Assembly (NCBI GenBank): GCA_025980355.1 | Contig: JAICXR010000053.1 | Coordinates: 1-12,430, forward strand | DNA length: 12,430 bases | From: Chloroflexota bacterium | GTDB taxonomy: Bacteria > Chloroflexota > UBA4733 | Reading direction: 5' to 3' | Shown here: positions 6,547-12,430 of the stretch, one piece after another | Layout: each line of letters opens with the position of its first letter | Numbering within the stretch: position 1 is the first letter of the stretch | The notes under the pieces: model-generated | Databases searched by the model: none | What the model saw: the letters and a program-made list of their open reading frames with translations, nothing else | What the model was told of the DNA's origin: nothing | Translations under genes and position numbers: made by a program

Positions 6547-7671
6547 CTACTCGCCCGTCTTCGTCACCGCGTCGCGCAGGCGCTCGAAGAGGCCCTTGCC
6601 GCCGTGACGACCGGCCTCCTTTTCCAGGCTCGCCAGTTCGCGGAAGAGTTCGCGTTCGCGGGATGACAGATCGGTGGGCGTCACGAGCGTTACGGTGACG
6701 TACTCGTCGCCCCGGCCATTGCCTTCCAGCACCGGCACCCCTTTGCCCCGGAGCCGGAAGCGTCGCCCGCTTTGCGTGCCGGCCGGGATCTTCAAGACGC
6801 TCGGGCCATCGACCGTCGGGACTTCCACCTCGTCTCCCAGGGCCGCCTGACTGAAACTGAGCGGCAGCGCCACGTGGATGTCGGTGCCGTCGCGCTCGAA
6901 CATGTCGTGGCTGCGGACGTGGAAGGCAACCAGCAGGTTGCCTCGCGGCCCGCCCTTTTGCCCGGCTTCGCCTTCGCCGCTCACGCGCATTTGCGTGTCG
7001 TTGTCCACACCGCCGGGGATCTTGATCTCTAGCTTGCGCACGGTCTTGACCCGACCCTGGCCGCGGCATTCGGTACAGGGGTCGGTGATGATCCGGCCTT
7101 CGCCGCGGCAGCGGTCGCAGGCCACGACGTTGACAAACTGCCCGAAGATCGACTGCTGGGCTCGGCGAAGCTCGCCGCTGCCGCCGCAGGTCGGGCAGCG
7201 CGTCGGCGTCGAGCCTTTCTGCGCCCCACTTCCCTGGCAACTGGAGCACGTCTCCCAGCGGGGAATCTCGATCTCCTTCGTCGCGCCGAAGACCGCCTCT
7301 TCGAAGCTCAGTGTCAGGTCGTAGCGCAGGTCGGCACCGCGTTGCGGACCGCGCCGGGTCGCCGAGGCCACCCCCCCGCCGAAGAACGTCTCGAACAGGT
7401 CGCCCAGGCCACCGAAGCCCTCGAAGTTCGTCTGCCCGGCGGCTCCGGCGGGCACGCGGTGCCCGAACTGGTCGTACGCGGCGCGCCGCTGGGCGTCGGA
7501 CAGCACCTCATAGGCTTCATTGGCCTCCCGGAACCGCCCCTCCGCCTCCGTCGCGTTGTTTACGTCGGGGTGGTACTGCCTCGCTAACTTGCGAAAGGCC
7601 CGTTTGATTTCGTCGTCGGTGGCATTTCGAGGCACCCCGAGCACTTCGTAGTAGTCGCGCTTCACACTCAT
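6547..7671 (-). CDS. dnaJ: Chaperone protein DnaJ (type I Hsp40)
   Basis: Co-chaperone that delivers unfolded clients to DnaK and stimulates its ATPase. The 374 residues have the full type I layout: J domain (1-70) with HPD at 34-36, a rather short Gly/Phe-rich linker (about 72-105, with FEGFGGLGDLFETFFGGG), four zinc-binding CxxCxGxG repeats (142-149, 159-166, 185-192, 199-206), and two C-terminal client-binding domains ending in a Gly-Lys-containing helix. All eight zinc cysteines are present. The start ATG has GGAG (complement of 7682-7685) ten bases upstream. It follows dnaK by 45 bases on the same strand and is almost certainly co-transcribed with it. The downstream end is marked by a GC hairpin shared with the convergent gene. 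Confidence 0.97.
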   Translation of the reverse strand: MSVKRDYYEVLGVPRNATDDEIKRAFRKLARQYHPDVNNATEAEGRFREANEAYEVLSDAQRRAAYDQFGHRVPAGAAGQTNFEGFGGLGDLFETFFGGGVASATRRGPQRGADLRYDLTLSFEEAVFGATKEIEIPRWETCSSCQGSGAQKGSTPTRCPTCGGSGELRRAQQSIFGQFVNVVACDRCRGEGRIITDPCTECRGQGRVKTVRKLEIKIPGGVDNDTQMRVSGEGEAGQKGGPRGNLLVAFHVRSHDMFERDGTDIHVALPLSFSQAALGDEVEVPTVDGPSVLKIPAGTQSGRRFRLRGKGVPVLEGNGRGDEYVTVTLVTPTDLSSRERELFRELASLEKEAGRHGGKGLFERLRDAVTKTGE

Positions 7672-7716
7672 TGCTTGTGGTCTCCAAAATGCACAGCGGG
7701 GGCTCGTCGCTTCATT

Positions 7717-9654
7717 TTACCGCTCATCCGGCCCATTGGCCCGATCGTCGGTCTCGTGGCTATGCGGCGCTTCCTGCCGCGCGTCCTCGGCCGGGCCCTG
7801 CTCCTCCGCCGGCTCGTTCTCGGCGGTACTCGTTTCTGGAGCCGCTTCTTCGGGCGCGGCGTACAGATTGGCCGTGAGCTCTTGCAGCGCGGCCGATAGG
7901 TCGCCGGCCGCCGCCTTGACCAGTTCGACGTCCTCACCGGCCAGGGCGACGCGAAGGTCGCGCAGCTTGTCCTCGACGGCGGTACGATCGCCGGGGCGGG
8001 CCCGCTCTTTCAACTCTCGGAGGACGTGCTCGGCCTGGTAGGACAGCGCGTCGGCCTTGTTGCGCTCTTCGATCTCATCCCGGTGACGGCGGTCCTCCTC
8101 GGCATTCTTCTCCGCCTCCTCCACCATGCGCGCCACCTCCTCTTTGGAGAGGCCACCCGAAGACTGGATGGTAATGTGCTGTTCGCGGTTTGTGCCGAGA
8201 TCCTTGGCCGACACCGCGACGATACCGTTGGCGTCGATATTGAAAGTCACCTCGATCTTCGGCACGCCGCGCGGCGCCGGCGCGATCCCGTCCAGGATGA
8301 ACTTGCCGAGGGACGTGTTGTAGCGGGCAAGCTCCCGTTCGCCCTGCACGACATGGATCTCCACACTGGGCTGGCTGTCGCTGGCGGTGGAGAAGGTCTG
8401 GCTCTTGGCAGTCGGGATCGTCGTGTTGCGTTCGATGAGTTTGGTCGCGATGCCGCCGTGCGTCTCGATACCCAAGGACAGCGGGGTGACGTCGAGGAGG
8501 AGGACGTCCTTGACGTCGCCCTTGAGGACGCCGGCCTGGATGGCGGCGCCGACCGCCACCACCTCGTCCGGGTTGACGCCCTTGTTGGGCTCCTTGCCGA
8601 ACAGCCGGCGCACCGTCTCCGCCACCGCCGGCATCCGGGTCATGCCGCCCACCAGCACCACCTCGTCGATCCGCTCCGCCGCCACCCCGGCGTCCGCGAG
8701 GCACTGCTTGCAGGGCCCCGCCGTGCGCTCCACCAGGTCGCCCACCAGCTGCTCCAGCTTGGCCCGGGTCAGGGTCAGGGCCAGGTGCTTGGGCCCCGCC
8801 GCGTCGGCGGTGATGAAGGGCAGGTTGACGTCGGTCTGCTGGGTGGCGGAGAGCTCGATCTTCGCCCGCTCCGCCGCCTCCTTCAGCCGCTGCAGCGCCA
8901 TGCGGTCCTGGCGCAGGTCGATCCCCTCCTGGCGCTTGAACTCGTCCGCCAGCCAGTCCACGACGCGCTGGTCGAAGTCGTCGCCGCCGAGGTGGGTGTC
9001 GCCGTTGGTCGCCTTGACCTCGAACACCCCCTCCCCCAGGCTGAGCACGCTCACGTCGAAGGTGCCCCCGCCCAGGTCGTAGACCGCGATCGTCTCGTCG
9101 TGCTTCTTGTCCAGCCCGTAGGCCAGGCTGGCCGCCGTCGGCTCGTTGATGATCCGCAGCACCTCCAGCCCCGCGATCCGCCCCGCGTCCTTCGTCGCCT
9201 GCCGCTGCGCGTCGTTGAAGTACGCCGGCACCGTGATCACCGCCTCGGTGATCTTCTCCCCGAGTTTGGCCTCGGCGTCGGTCTTCAGCTTCTGCAGGAT
9301 CATCGCCGAGATCTCCTGCGGGCTGTAATCGCGATCGCCGAGCTTCACCCGGACGTCGCCGTTGGCGGCCTCGGTGACCTTGTAGGGCACCGTCTTCAGG
9401 CTGCGCTGCACTTCCGGGTCGCTGTACTTGCGGCCCATGAAGCGCTTGATGGAGAAGATGGTGTTCTGGGGGTTGGTGACGGCCTGACGCTTGGCGATCT
9501 GGCCGACCAGGCGCTCACCCGTCTTGGTAATCGCCACCATCGATGGCGTGATGCGGGCGCCTTCCGCATTCTCGATGACCGTCGGCTCACCGGCCTCCAT
9601 GACCGCCATGCAGGAGTTCGTGGTGCCGAGGTCAATTCCTAGTACTTTTGCCAA
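7717..9654 (-). CDS. dnaK: Chaperone protein DnaK (Hsp70)
   Basis: ATP-driven Hsp70 chaperone for folding and stress protection. The 645 residues begin AKVLGIDLGTTNSC. The nucleotide-binding domain includes IINEPTAASLAYGLD (near 167-181) and DLGGGTFDVS (193-202). The hydrophobic linker LLL-DVTPLSLGIET has its Asp at 388, followed by the beta substrate domain (to about 510), a helical lid, and a Glu/Ala/Pro-rich tail (about 600-645) that lacks the EEVK-like ending of many bacterial DnaKs. I chose the TTG at 9652-9654 because it gives the conserved MAKVLGIDLGTT start and has GAGAGGA eight bases upstream; an in-frame ATG 30 bases earlier would add ten unconserved residues and has its AGG almost touching it. 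grpE and hrcA, the common neighbours, are absent. The middle of the gene (about 8600-9400) looks more uniformly GC-ending in its codons than the two ends. Confidence 0.97.
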   Translation of the reverse strand: MAKVLGIDLGTTNSCMAVMEAGEPTVIENAEGARITPSMVAITKTGERLVGQIAKRQAVTNPQNTIFSIKRFMGRKYSDPEVQRSLKTVPYKVTEAANGDVRVKLGDRDYSPQEISAMILQKLKTDAEAKLGEKITEAVITVPAYFNDAQRQATKDAGRIAGLEVLRIINEPTAASLAYGLDKKHDETIAVYDLGGGTFDVSVLSLGEGVFEVKATNGDTHLGGDDFDQRVVDWLADEFKRQEGIDLRQDRMALQRLKEAAERAKIELSATQQTDVNLPFITADAAGPKHLALTLTRAKLEQLVGDLVERTAGPCKQCLADAGVAAERIDEVVLVGGMTRMPAVAETVRRLFGKEPNKGVNPDEVVAVGAAIQAGVLKGDVKDVLLLDVTPLSLGIETHGGIATKLIERNTTIPTAKSQTFSTASDSQPSVEIHVVQGERELARYNTSLGKFILDGIAPAPRGVPKIEVTFNIDANGIVAVSAKDLGTNREQHITIQSSGGLSKEEVARMVEEAEKNAEEDRRHRDEIEERNKADALSYQAEHVLRELKERARPGDRTAVEDKLRDLRVALAGEDVELVKAAAGDLSAALQELTANLYAAPEEAAPETSTAENEPAEEQGPAEDARQEAPHSHETDDRANGPDER

Positions 9655-9698
9655 TGGATAGTTCCTCTCAACTACGCTCCCCATCCTACGCCGGTGGT

Positions 9699-9738
9699 GT
9701 TAGAGCGGCACATACGCCGAATTAACATTGCGTTAGAG
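9699..9738. repeat. Direct repeat GTTAGAG and inverted repeat in the dnaK leader
   Basis: The heptamer GTTAGAG occurs at 9699-9705 and 9732-9738, exactly 33 bases apart (about three helical turns). A small inverted repeat, TAAC-N5-GTTA (9723-9735), overlaps the second copy. The region is upstream of dnaK on its coding (-) strand and is AT-richer than its surroundings. It does not match CIRCE (HrcA) or HAIR (HspR) operators. The 159-base gap (9655-9813) otherwise shows no convincing sigma-70 promoter. A regulatory role is only suggested by position and phasing. Confidence 0.3.
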
Positions 9739-9813
9739 AAGGCCATCGCCACCACGACGTGGAGACGGGCGCTGATAGCCGAACGAGAAATGGACTGCCG
9801 CCGGGACGATCGT

Positions 9814-10515
9814 CTAGTGATCCGGCGCGGCGGGTGCGGCAGATTGCGCCGTGAGGCCGTCGATATAGATGCGCCGCACGCCCTGGAGGATGCGCTGCGG
9901 CGAGAAGCCGCGCTCCTGGCGCTGGAAGAGATAGAGGTCGACGGCCAGCGCCGAGAGGATGGCGTCGGCGGTGAAGGTGACGTCGAGCGCCGGCAATTCC
10001 CGCTGCGTCACCGCCTGCTCCAAGAGGCCCGCGATGGTGCAATGGAGCCACTGCACCAGCGGGTTGCGGTATTGCAGGTCGCGTCGCCCACCACATGACG
10101 CTTCGACGATGGCGCTGAGGAGTTGCCCATTCGCTTCTTCGAAATCGATGAGGCGGGTCAGCACACCATCCAGGCGCTCGCGGGCGGAACATGCGCCAGC
10201 AGTGTCGGTCAGGAAGCGCATGGTCTCCGTTTGCAACTGCTGACCATTGTCACCGAGCAGGTCGAGGCAGAGCTCGCCTTTGTTGGCGTAGCGGCGATAG
10301 AGGGTGCCTTGCCCCACGCCGGCCGCCAGAGCGATCTGGTGCATGCTGACGGCGGCGACGCTACGTTCGGCGAAAAGGGCCCGCGCCGCGGCGAGGATGC
10401 GACGATCGAATTCGCCGGCGTTGCGCCGCTCCGGACGGCAGCGCAGCACCGCATCCTGCTCAGTCGGCGCGACGACGGGAGCGCCCGGCGCTGCGCCCAC
10501 ACGGTCTCCGTCCAC
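9814..10515 (-). CDS. TetR-family transcriptional repressor, likely regulator of the adjacent efflux pump
   Basis: One-component repressor of 233 residues. After about 35 Arg/Ala/Pro-rich residues comes the TetR N-terminal DNA-binding domain (about 36-82): FDRRILAAARALFAERSVAAVSMHQIALAAGVGQGTLYRRYANKGEL, with the helix-turn-helix at about 58-79 and the typical LYRRY recognition helix. The rest (about 85-220) is a helical ligand-binding and dimerisation domain that cannot be assigned a ligand. I chose the GTG at 10513-10515 because AAGGGAG (complement of 10525-10531) lies nine bases upstream; a TTG at 10548 would overlap the pump promoter and has no ribosome site. The gene is divergent from the DHA2 pump, and two identical inverted repeats sit between them, which points to repression of both genes. 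It ends 159 bases before dnaK on the same strand. Confidence 0.92.
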   Translation of the reverse strand: MDGDRVGAAPGAPVVAPTEQDAVLRCRPERRNAGEFDRRILAAARALFAERSVAAVSMHQIALAAGVGQGTLYRRYANKGELCLDLLGDNGQQLQTETMRFLTDTAGACSARERLDGVLTRLIDFEEANGQLLSAIVEASCGGRRDLQYRNPLVQWLHCTIAGLLEQAVTQRELPALDVTFTADAILSALAVDLYLFQRQERGFSPQRILQGVRRIYIDGLTAQSAAPAAPDH

Positions 10516-10541
10516 CTCACCATTCTCCCTTGTGAGCGGTG

Positions 10542-10570
10542 TTGACAAAGGGACAGTTGTCCTCTACAAT
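10542..10570 (+). promoter_or_regulatory. Near-consensus sigma-70 promoter of the efflux pump
   Basis: TTGACA (10542-10547), a 17-base spacer, and TACAAT (10565-10570): a perfect -35, optimal spacing and a 5/6 -10. Transcription would start near 10577, leaving a leader of about 128 bases before the pump ATG. The spacer contains the first operator-like repeat. A promoter this strong without a repressor would be constitutively on, which fits control by the divergent TetR protein. Confidence 0.85.
10551..10562. promoter_or_regulatory. Operator O1: inverted repeat GGACAGTTGTCC
   Basis: Five-base arms GGACA/TGTCC around a two-base centre, lying wholly between the -35 and -10 boxes of the pump promoter. 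A protein bound here would block RNA polymerase. The same arms recur 32 bases downstream (centre to centre). The divergent TetR-family protein is the obvious candidate ligand; binding is inferred. Confidence 0.7.
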
Positions 10571-10582
10571 GCTTGCCCATGC

Positions 10583-10594
10583 GGACAGGTGTCC
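10583..10594. promoter_or_regulatory. Operator O2: inverted repeat GGACAGGTGTCC
   Basis: Second copy of the GGACA-N2-TGTCC repeat, differing from O1 only at one central base. It covers about +7 to +18 of the predicted pump transcript and the predicted first bases of the tetR transcript on the other strand. Occupation would block pump elongation or initiation and also tetR initiation, giving autoregulation. Confidence 0.7.
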
Positions 10595-10600
10595 CGTCCC

Positions 10601-10630
10601 AGGGTACCGCACCAGGGGGGCCCCGGTCAA
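10601..10630 (-). promoter_or_regulatory. Candidate tetR promoter
   Basis: Read on the - strand: TTGACC (complement of 10625-10630), an 18-base spacer, and TACCCT (complement of 10601-10606). The predicted start, near 10594, falls at the edge of operator O2. The -35 is 5/6 and the -10 is 4/6. The leader to the GTG at 10515 would be about 80 bases. Plausible rather than certain. Confidence 0.45.
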
Positions 10631-10671
10631 TGGGCGCCCGTCGGCATCACAGCGTGCTGCCAGCGTGTTGA
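10630..10671 (+). CDS. Possible 13-codon leader ORF upstream of the efflux pump
   Basis: An ATG in the pump leader opens a 13-codon frame (MGARRHHSVLPAC) ending in TGA at 10669-10671, 33 bases before the pump ATG. It is preceded by a G-rich run (10614-10620) at a usable distance but without a clear AGGAGG. Arg- and His-rich leader peptides can regulate resistance genes by stalling, but chance occurrence in a 128-base leader is quite likely. Confidence 0.12.
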   Translation: MGARRHHSVLPAC

Positions 10672-10687
10672 GTCTGGTCAACCGAGA

Positions 10688-10700
10688 GAAGGAGTCCTTC
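10688..10700 (+). promoter_or_regulatory. Ribosome binding site of the efflux pump inside a palindrome
   Basis: AAGGAG (10689-10694), ten bases before the ATG at 10705, is the ribosome site. It is embedded in GAAGG-AGT-CCTTC (10688-10700), whose arms could pair and mask it in the mRNA. The stem is only five pairs with a three-base loop, so the effect on translation may be small. Confidence 0.5.
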
Positions 10701-10704
10701 ACCC

Positions 10705-12282
10705 ATGGCTACCGCCGTTCTTGCCGAGTCCGTCGCGCCGAAGGAGACACCCTTCAGGATGCGCGCGATCATGGCGCCGCTGGTGGCGATCATCGTCGGC
10801 GTCTTCATGGTGGTGCTGGACGGCACCGCGGTGAACGTCGCGCTGCCGCAACTGGTCCTGACGCTGCACAGTCCGCTCACGACGCTCCAGTGGACGATCA
10901 CCGGGTACGCCCTCGCCCAGGCGGCGGTGATCCCGCTGGCCGGCTGGCTCTCCGACCGCGTCGGCGTGAAGCGGCTCTTCCTGATCTCCGTCGTGCTCTT
11001 CACCATCGGCTCCGCCCTCTGCGCCACGGCGCAGAGCAGTGGCTACCTGGTCTTCTTCCGTATCTTGCAGGGCCTCGGCGGCGGTTTCGTCTTGCCGCTG
11101 GCCATGGCCTACGTGTATCGGATCTGCGCCACGGAGCGGATCGGCGCCGTGATGGGGATGATGGGCGTGCCCATCCTCTTCGCCCCGGCCATCGGACCGG
11201 TGCTCGCCGGCTGGCTGGTGGAGTATGCTTCCTGGCGCTGGATCTTCCTGATCAACGTGCCGATCGGCATCATCGGCGTCCTGGTCGGCCTCGTCACCTT
11301 GCCCGCACTGGCGCGGCAGGCCGCCGGCACCCTCGATCGGGCCGGCGTCGTCCTGGCGCCGCTGGCCTTTGCCGCCCTGTCCTACGGCGTCAGCGAAGGG
11401 GCGACCAGCTGGACCTCGCCCGCGACGATCGGCGGCATCGCCGTCGGTGCGGCGGCGCTGGCGCTGTTCATCGCCGTCGAACTGCGCAGCGCCGCGCCGC
11501 TGTTGGAGCTGCGCGTCTTCCGGTCCGGCGAGTTCGTGCGCGCCATCATCGTGCAGTGGGTCGGCCAGTTCGCGCTGTTCGGCTCGCTCTTCCTGGTGCC
11601 GCTCTTCCTGCAGCAGGTGCGCGGCTACGGCGCTTTCGACACCGGGTTGATCCTGTTGCCGCAGGCGCTGGCCTCGGCGGTCTTCATGCCGATCGGCGGC
11701 ATCCTGTTCGACCGCATCGGCGCCCGCCCGCTGGTGGTGGTGGGCCTGGGCCTGGTGGCCGTCGCCACCGTCCTCCTGGCCCACGTCGGCATCACCACCC
11801 AGGGGCGCGACCTGATCCTGCCGCTGGCCCTCAGCGGCGCCGGGATGGGCCTCATGTTCATGTCGCTCAACACCCACCTGCTCAACGCGGCGCCGCGCGC
11901 CCTCATCGGCCGCGTCACCGCCTTGACCAACGCGCTGCAGCAGGTAGTCAACTCCCTGAGCGTGGCCGGCCTGGCGACCATCCTGACCTCCCGCCTCACG
12001 ACGAATGTCGGCACGGTGAGAGCCGCGCTGGCGGCCCAGGCGCCACAGGCCCCCCAGGCGGCCACGAGCCAGGCAACGGCCGGGGCCGCGGCAGCGCTGC
12101 CGCCGGCGGTGCAGGAGGCGCTCGCCCGAGCCGCTGCGCTGTCGTTCGACGAAACGTTCCGCGTGATGGTGGTGGCCGCCATCGTCGGCGCCGCCCTCGG
12201 CCTCCTCCTGCGCCGGTCACACGCCACCCAGGTCAGCAGCGAGGACAGCATCACCGAAACCAGCGCCTTCATCACGGCCTGA
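10705..12282 (+). CDS. DHA2-family (EmrB/QacA type, 14-TM) MFS multidrug efflux transporter
   Basis: Proton-driven exporter of the major facilitator superfamily, 525 residues with about 14 hydrophobic helices, as expected for DHA2. TM1 contains VVLDGTAVNVALPQ with Asp39 (the conserved D1 motif). Motif A, GWLSDRVGVKR, is at 80-90; motif B, RILQGLGGG, follows Arg119; the TM5 antiporter motif C is seen as APAIGPVLAGW (160-170), followed by the family-typical WRWIFLINVPIG. Before the last helix there is an unusual Ala/Gln/Pro-rich loop (about 437-475: repeated QAPQA and ATSQATAGAAAA), probably extracytoplasmic. Likely substrates are hydrophobic or cationic toxic compounds, but none can be named. 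The gene is divergent from a TetR repressor and has a strong promoter overlapped by two operator-like repeats, so expression is probably induced by a substrate of the pump. No membrane-fusion partner (EmrA) is present nearby. Confidence 0.94.
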   Translation: MATAVLAESVAPKETPFRMRAIMAPLVAIIVGVFMVVLDGTAVNVALPQLVLTLHSPLTTLQWTITGYALAQAAVIPLAGWLSDRVGVKRLFLISVVLFTIGSALCATAQSSGYLVFFRILQGLGGGFVLPLAMAYVYRICATERIGAVMGMMGVPILFAPAIGPVLAGWLVEYASWRWIFLINVPIGIIGVLVGLVTLPALARQAAGTLDRAGVVLAPLAFAALSYGVSEGATSWTSPATIGGIAVGAAALALFIAVELRSAAPLLELRVFRSGEFVRAIIVQWVGQFALFGSLFLVPLFLQQVRGYGAFDTGLILLPQALASAVFMPIGGILFDRIGARPLVVVGLGLVAVATVLLAHVGITTQGRDLILPLALSGAGMGLMFMSLNTHLLNAAPRALIGRVTALTNALQQVVNSLSVAGLATILTSRLTTNVGTVRAALAAQAPQAPQAATSQATAGAAAALPPAVQEALARAAALSFDETFRVMVVAAIVGAALGLLLRRSHATQVSSEDSITETSAFITA

Positions 12283-12373
12283 CGCCTGGCGAGCGTCGAT
12301 CCGGCGAGAAGTGGGCCGCAGGATTTCGCGCCGTTCGGTTGCCCAGTCGACCCCTCTGCGCGCTTCGCTTGCC

Positions 12374-12397
12374 GGTCTCCCCCTTACGGGAGAGACC
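12374..12397. terminator. Hairpin downstream of the efflux pump: terminator or dispersed repeat
   Basis: GGTCTC (12374-12379) pairs with GAGACC (12392-12397); the inner CCC/GGG pair continues the stem after one mismatch, with a TTAC loop. No T-run follows. A second small hairpin (CGCC...GGCG) lies at about 12399-12413. The hairpin is 91 bases after the pump stop. The style (an inverted GGTCTC-C-CCC core next to CGCGCTTCGCTTGCC) resembles the short palindromic intergenic repeats found in many GC-rich genomes. The 148-base tail of the window (12283-12430) holds no recognisable gene. Confidence 0.4.
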
Positions 12398-12430
12398 TCG
12401 CCGCGATTTGGCGGACGGCAGCGCCAAGGA

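Noticed and set aside
8026..9642. Long open frame (538 codons) antisense to dnaK
   Set aside because: Same effect opposite dnaK; a low-complexity His/Leu/Arg-rich translation with no recognisable domain. Antisense ORFs opposite Hsp70 genes are a known artefact of codon bias.
9655..9684. Longer DnaK start at the ATG ending at 9684
   Set aside because: Adds ten residues not found in DnaK and has poor ribosome-site spacing; the TTG gives the conserved N-terminus with a good site.
9805..9814. Palindrome GACGATCGTC at the end of tetR
   Set aside because: Ten bases, single copy, overlaps the stop codon, no U-tail; not enough for a terminator or operator call.
10516..10548. Longer TetR start at the TTG ending at 10548
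   Set aside because: No ribosome site, and it would place coding sequence over the -35 box and tetR leader; the GTG at 10515 has AAGGGAG nine bases upstream.
10699..11877. Open frame (392 codons) antisense to the DHA2 pump
   Set aside because: Mirror of hydrophobic codons again, and it would run through the pump start with no ribosome site.
1..12430. Mobile elements, CRISPR arrays, tRNA/rRNA genes, toxin-antitoxin or defence genes
   Set aside because: No transposase, integrase, spaced direct repeats, cloverleaf or defence-type domains were seen on either strand.

Overview
The window is GC-rich bacterial chromosome with densely packed housekeeping genes. It reads like a member of the Chloroflexota, perhaps a Thermomicrobia-like lineage. 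That placement is an inference from GC content, frequent GTG/TTG starts and the gene set; no rRNA or other phylogenetic marker is present to confirm it. No mobile element, CRISPR array, tRNA or rRNA was seen, and no stretch longer than about 190 bases lacks a gene.

Left part, + strand (2-6515). The window opens inside hppA, a membrane H+-pyrophosphatase carrying the Lys/Thr pair of the K+-independent subfamily. Next is ftsH, the membrane AAA+ zinc protease. It is followed by a BioD-like P-loop plus DRTGG-domain protein (COG0857 type, without the phosphotransacetylase catalytic domain) and by endonuclease V (nfi), which overlaps its neighbour by four bases. A small hairpin with a T-rich tail probably ends this run. 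Then come an AI-2E/UPF0118 family membrane protein and a small acidic protein of unknown function.

Middle part, - strand (6547-9654). dnaK and dnaJ form a two-gene chaperone operon, read toward the small acidic gene and separated from it by a strong GC hairpin. There is no grpE or hrcA beside dnaK and no CIRCE operator in its leader.

Right part (9814-12282). A TetR-family repressor (- strand) and a 14-TM DHA2/EmrB-type efflux pump (+ strand) are divergent. Their 189-base intergenic region holds a near-consensus promoter for the pump, a plausible opposing promoter for the repressor, and two copies of the inverted repeat GGACA-N2-TGTCC. One copy lies between the -35 and -10 boxes of the pump promoter. 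The other covers the predicted start of the tetR transcript. This is a textbook layout for a drug-inducible, self-regulating efflux switch, and it is the most testable regulatory signal here. The pump leader is long and holds a possible 13-codon ORF and a palindrome around the ribosome binding site. The last ~100 bases hold a hairpin region that looks like a terminator or a dispersed intergenic repeat.

Overall this is mostly ordinary core genome. I found no convincing new multi-gene system. The more interesting items are the twin-operator switch, the ftsH/BioD-like/nfi gene run, the orphan DRTGG protein and the unassigned acidic protein.
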